Below the pieces are notes generated by a model, which was given only the letters and a program-made list of their open reading frames with translations, was not told the origin of the DNA and did no database searches. From positions 1 through 23,442 of the forward strand of contig DEKZ01000448.1 in the NCBI GenBank assembly GCA_002354135.1: a DNA stretch of 23,442 nt, in the 5' to 3' direction. Within the stretch, counting starts at the first letter, position 1. The number at the start of each line of letters is the position of its first letter. This document shows positions 22,058-23,442 of the stretch, in pieces. This DNA comes from Massilia sp. UBA2709. Lineage in GTDB: Bacteria; Pseudomonadota; Gammaproteobacteria; Burkholderiales; Burkholderiaceae_D. Made by a program: the position numbers and the translations under genes.

Positions 22058-23442
22058 GCTTCTTCTCCATCGAGCCTGGTCACCTTGACTTGCGCCAGCC
22101 AGTTCGCCAGTCCTCCGTACAGTTGTTCGGCAAGCGCCGGCCAGGCGCCGGCCGCGGTCAGGGCGGCGAAATCGGGCCACAGGCGGGAAAGACAAGGGTC
22201 GATGACCTCGCCCGAGATCTCGAAGCCGCCTTCGTAGACGGTGCGCGGGTCGCCTTCCTGCAGTTGGGCCAGCGCGGTCTTGCAGGCCAGCGGCAGCGGC
22301 GCGTCCAGGTTGCGGCGCCACAGGCGCACCAGGTTCGCCAGTTCATCGTAGGCCTGGGCACCGTCGAGCGGCGCCATCGTCACCACCGCGTCGCGCGCGA
22401 CCAGGTAGCCGGTCACGTTGGCTCCGGCAGCGCCGGCGGCGAGCTGGCGCAGCCAGGGACCGATCAGCTTGTCGCCGCGCGGCTTGCCGGCCTTGTCCAG
22501 CACTTTCGAGGAAATCTGCATCAGCCAGGCGGTCTGTTCGCCGTTGCTGCGCAGGCGGTCGATCCAGTCGTCGAGCTGCAGGCCGGCCAGCTCGAGGCTG
22601 ACCGCCAGCTTGGGCGCGGCCTGCGGGAAGCGCGCGCCCAGCTTCAGCCAGGCCGTGCGCACCGGCACCAGGCCGTCGACCAGCTCCTTCTGCCACTGCC
22701 GGCCCACCAGGCCGATCGGCAGCACGCCCTCGCGCGCCAGGCGTTCGGCGCGGGCGTTCAGGGTCGCGCGGACTTCGTCGATTTCCTCCGGCTTGCCGGC
22801 GTCGTCGAGCAGGCTGTCCTCGAGGAAGTAGCGTTCGAGCGCATCGAGGGCGAAGGGTTCCTCGTCCTCGCCGACCACCTCGGCCTCGCCGAACATCACG
22901 GCCAGGCGGCGGCGGAAGAAGTAGCGGGCCGGCTGCTTCAGGAAGCTCGCCAGGTCCGAGAGCTTGAGGCGGAAGTCCGGCTCCAGCTCGTAGGGCGGCA
23001 AGGCGTCGCCGGCCTCGCCTTCCCCGGCGCCGTGGGCGGCGCGCCATTCGCGCGCATAGGTCAGCAGCCCGCCTTCCTCGAAATAGCGGCGGCTGAAGGG
23101 CTGCAGCGCGTGCTCCAGGGTGAGGTCGTGCAGGTCGAGCTGCCAGCCGGCGCGCAGGTAGTCGCGCAGCTGGGCCACCAGCACCGAAGGCGGCTGCTCG
23201 CTGTTGTCGCGCACGTTGCGGCCGACCCAGCTCACGTAGAGCTTGTCGCGCGCGGCAAGCAGGGCTTCGAGCATCAGGTAGCGGTCGTCGTCGCGGCGCG
23301 AGCGGTCGCCCGGACGGTGCATGCCCGGCAGGGCCAGCAGGTCGAAGTCGGCCTGGGGCGAGCGGCGCGGGAAGTCGCCGTCGTTCATGCCGAGCAGGCA
23401 GACCACGCGGAAGGGCACGGCGCGCATCGGCATCAGGGTGCA
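22054..23442 (-). CDS. recC: RecBCD enzyme subunit RecC (5' part off window)
   Basis: C-terminal 462 codons of RecC, the Chi-recognising scaffold subunit of exonuclease V. The match to E. coli RecC is clear in CTLMPMRAVPFRVVCLLGMNDGDFPR, GDRSRRDDDRYLMLEALLAARDKLYVSWVGRNVRDNSEQPPSVLV and the later DFRLKLSDLASFLKQPARYFFRRRL. Towards the end come EEPFALDALERY and a helical C-terminal region ending LDGEEA. The gene is open to the right edge, so its start is not in the window. Its TGA overlaps the recB ATG. It is presumably the first or an early gene of the recC-recB-recD operon. Confidence 0.95.
   Translation of the reverse strand, partial: CTLMPMRAVPFRVVCLLGMNDGDFPRRSPQADFDLLALPGMHRPGDRSRRDDDRYLMLEALLAARDKLYVSWVGRNVRDNSEQPPSVLVAQLRDYLRAGWQLDLHDLTLEHALQPFSRRYFEEGGLLTYAREWRAAHGAGEGEAGDALPPYELEPDFRLKLSDLASFLKQPARYFFRRRLAVMFGEAEVVGEDEEPFALDALERYFLEDSLLDDAGKPEEIDEVRATLNARAERLAREGVLPIGLVGRQWQKELVDGLVPVRTAWLKLGARFPQAAPKLAVSLELAGLQLDDWIDRLRSNGEQTAWLMQISSKVLDKAGKPRGDKLIGPWLRQLAAGAAGANVTGYLVARDAVVTMAPLDGAQAYDELANLVRLWRRNLDAPLPLACKTALAQLQEGDPRTVYEGGFEISGEVIDPCLSRLWPDFAALTAAGAWPALAEQLYGGLANWLAQVKVTRLDGEEA

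Noticed and set aside
18077..22237. Very long open frame (1386 codons) on the + strand antisense to recB
   Set aside because: It mirrors recB, whose helicase and nuclease motifs are complete. Its own translation is low-complexity Ala/Gly/Arg/Gln-rich, the usual shadow of GC-rich codon bias.

Overview
The window is a GC-rich, gene-dense piece of a Gram-negative chromosome. It carries an outer-membrane porin, periplasmic binding proteins, Tat and Sec signal peptides, a lipoprotein and a recC-recB-recD cluster. The porin type, the sulfate-binding protein, the PBP7-type endopeptidase and the GTAGGGTGGGC-type palindromes fit a betaproteobacterium of the Oxalobacteraceae (Massilia/Telluria/Duganella-like). 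That placement is inference from gene content and style, not from a marker gene. No tRNA, rRNA, CRISPR array, transposase or phage gene is visible.

Layout. Positions 1-1673 hold a trimeric-type porin (+) flanked by REP-like palindromes. Positions 1674-3156 (-) hold a two-gene L-cystine ABC importer (binding protein and permease) with no ATPase gene beside it. Positions 3231-3965 hold two small unrecognised genes (-). Positions 4125-6266 are a minus-strand run: GNAT acetyltransferase, Tat-exported YcbK/M15-like peptidase, DUF378 membrane protein and YfcE-like metallophosphoesterase. A long imperfect inverted repeat fills the gap before the peptidase. Positions 6483-7566 hold a stand-alone sulfate-binding protein with a textbook terminator, followed by a PBP7-type D,D-endopeptidase with a strongly basic tail (7732-8700) and a second clear terminator. 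On the minus strand come an MFS transporter (8831-10087), a small secreted four-cysteine protein (10237-10599) and a large M16 zinc peptidase (10830-13658). Diverging from the peptidase are a small membrane protein and a PQQ-type sorbosone/glucose dehydrogenase lipoprotein, overlapping by ATGA (13835-15567).

Positions 15568-16418 look like accessory DNA. They contain a decayed fragment of an M16 peptidase gene, then two lower-GC small acidic genes (-) of unknown function. From 16419 to the right edge lies the recC-recB-recD recombination/repair operon (-), its genes joined by ATGA overlaps; recC is cut by the window edge.

Most of the region is ordinary housekeeping and transport. The parts most worth a second look are the 5671-5732 inverted repeat abutting the peptidase start codon, the M16 gene remnant at 15595-15670, the low-GC gene pair beside recD, and the REP-like cluster around 1478-1633. 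I did not find a clear undescribed multi-gene system.
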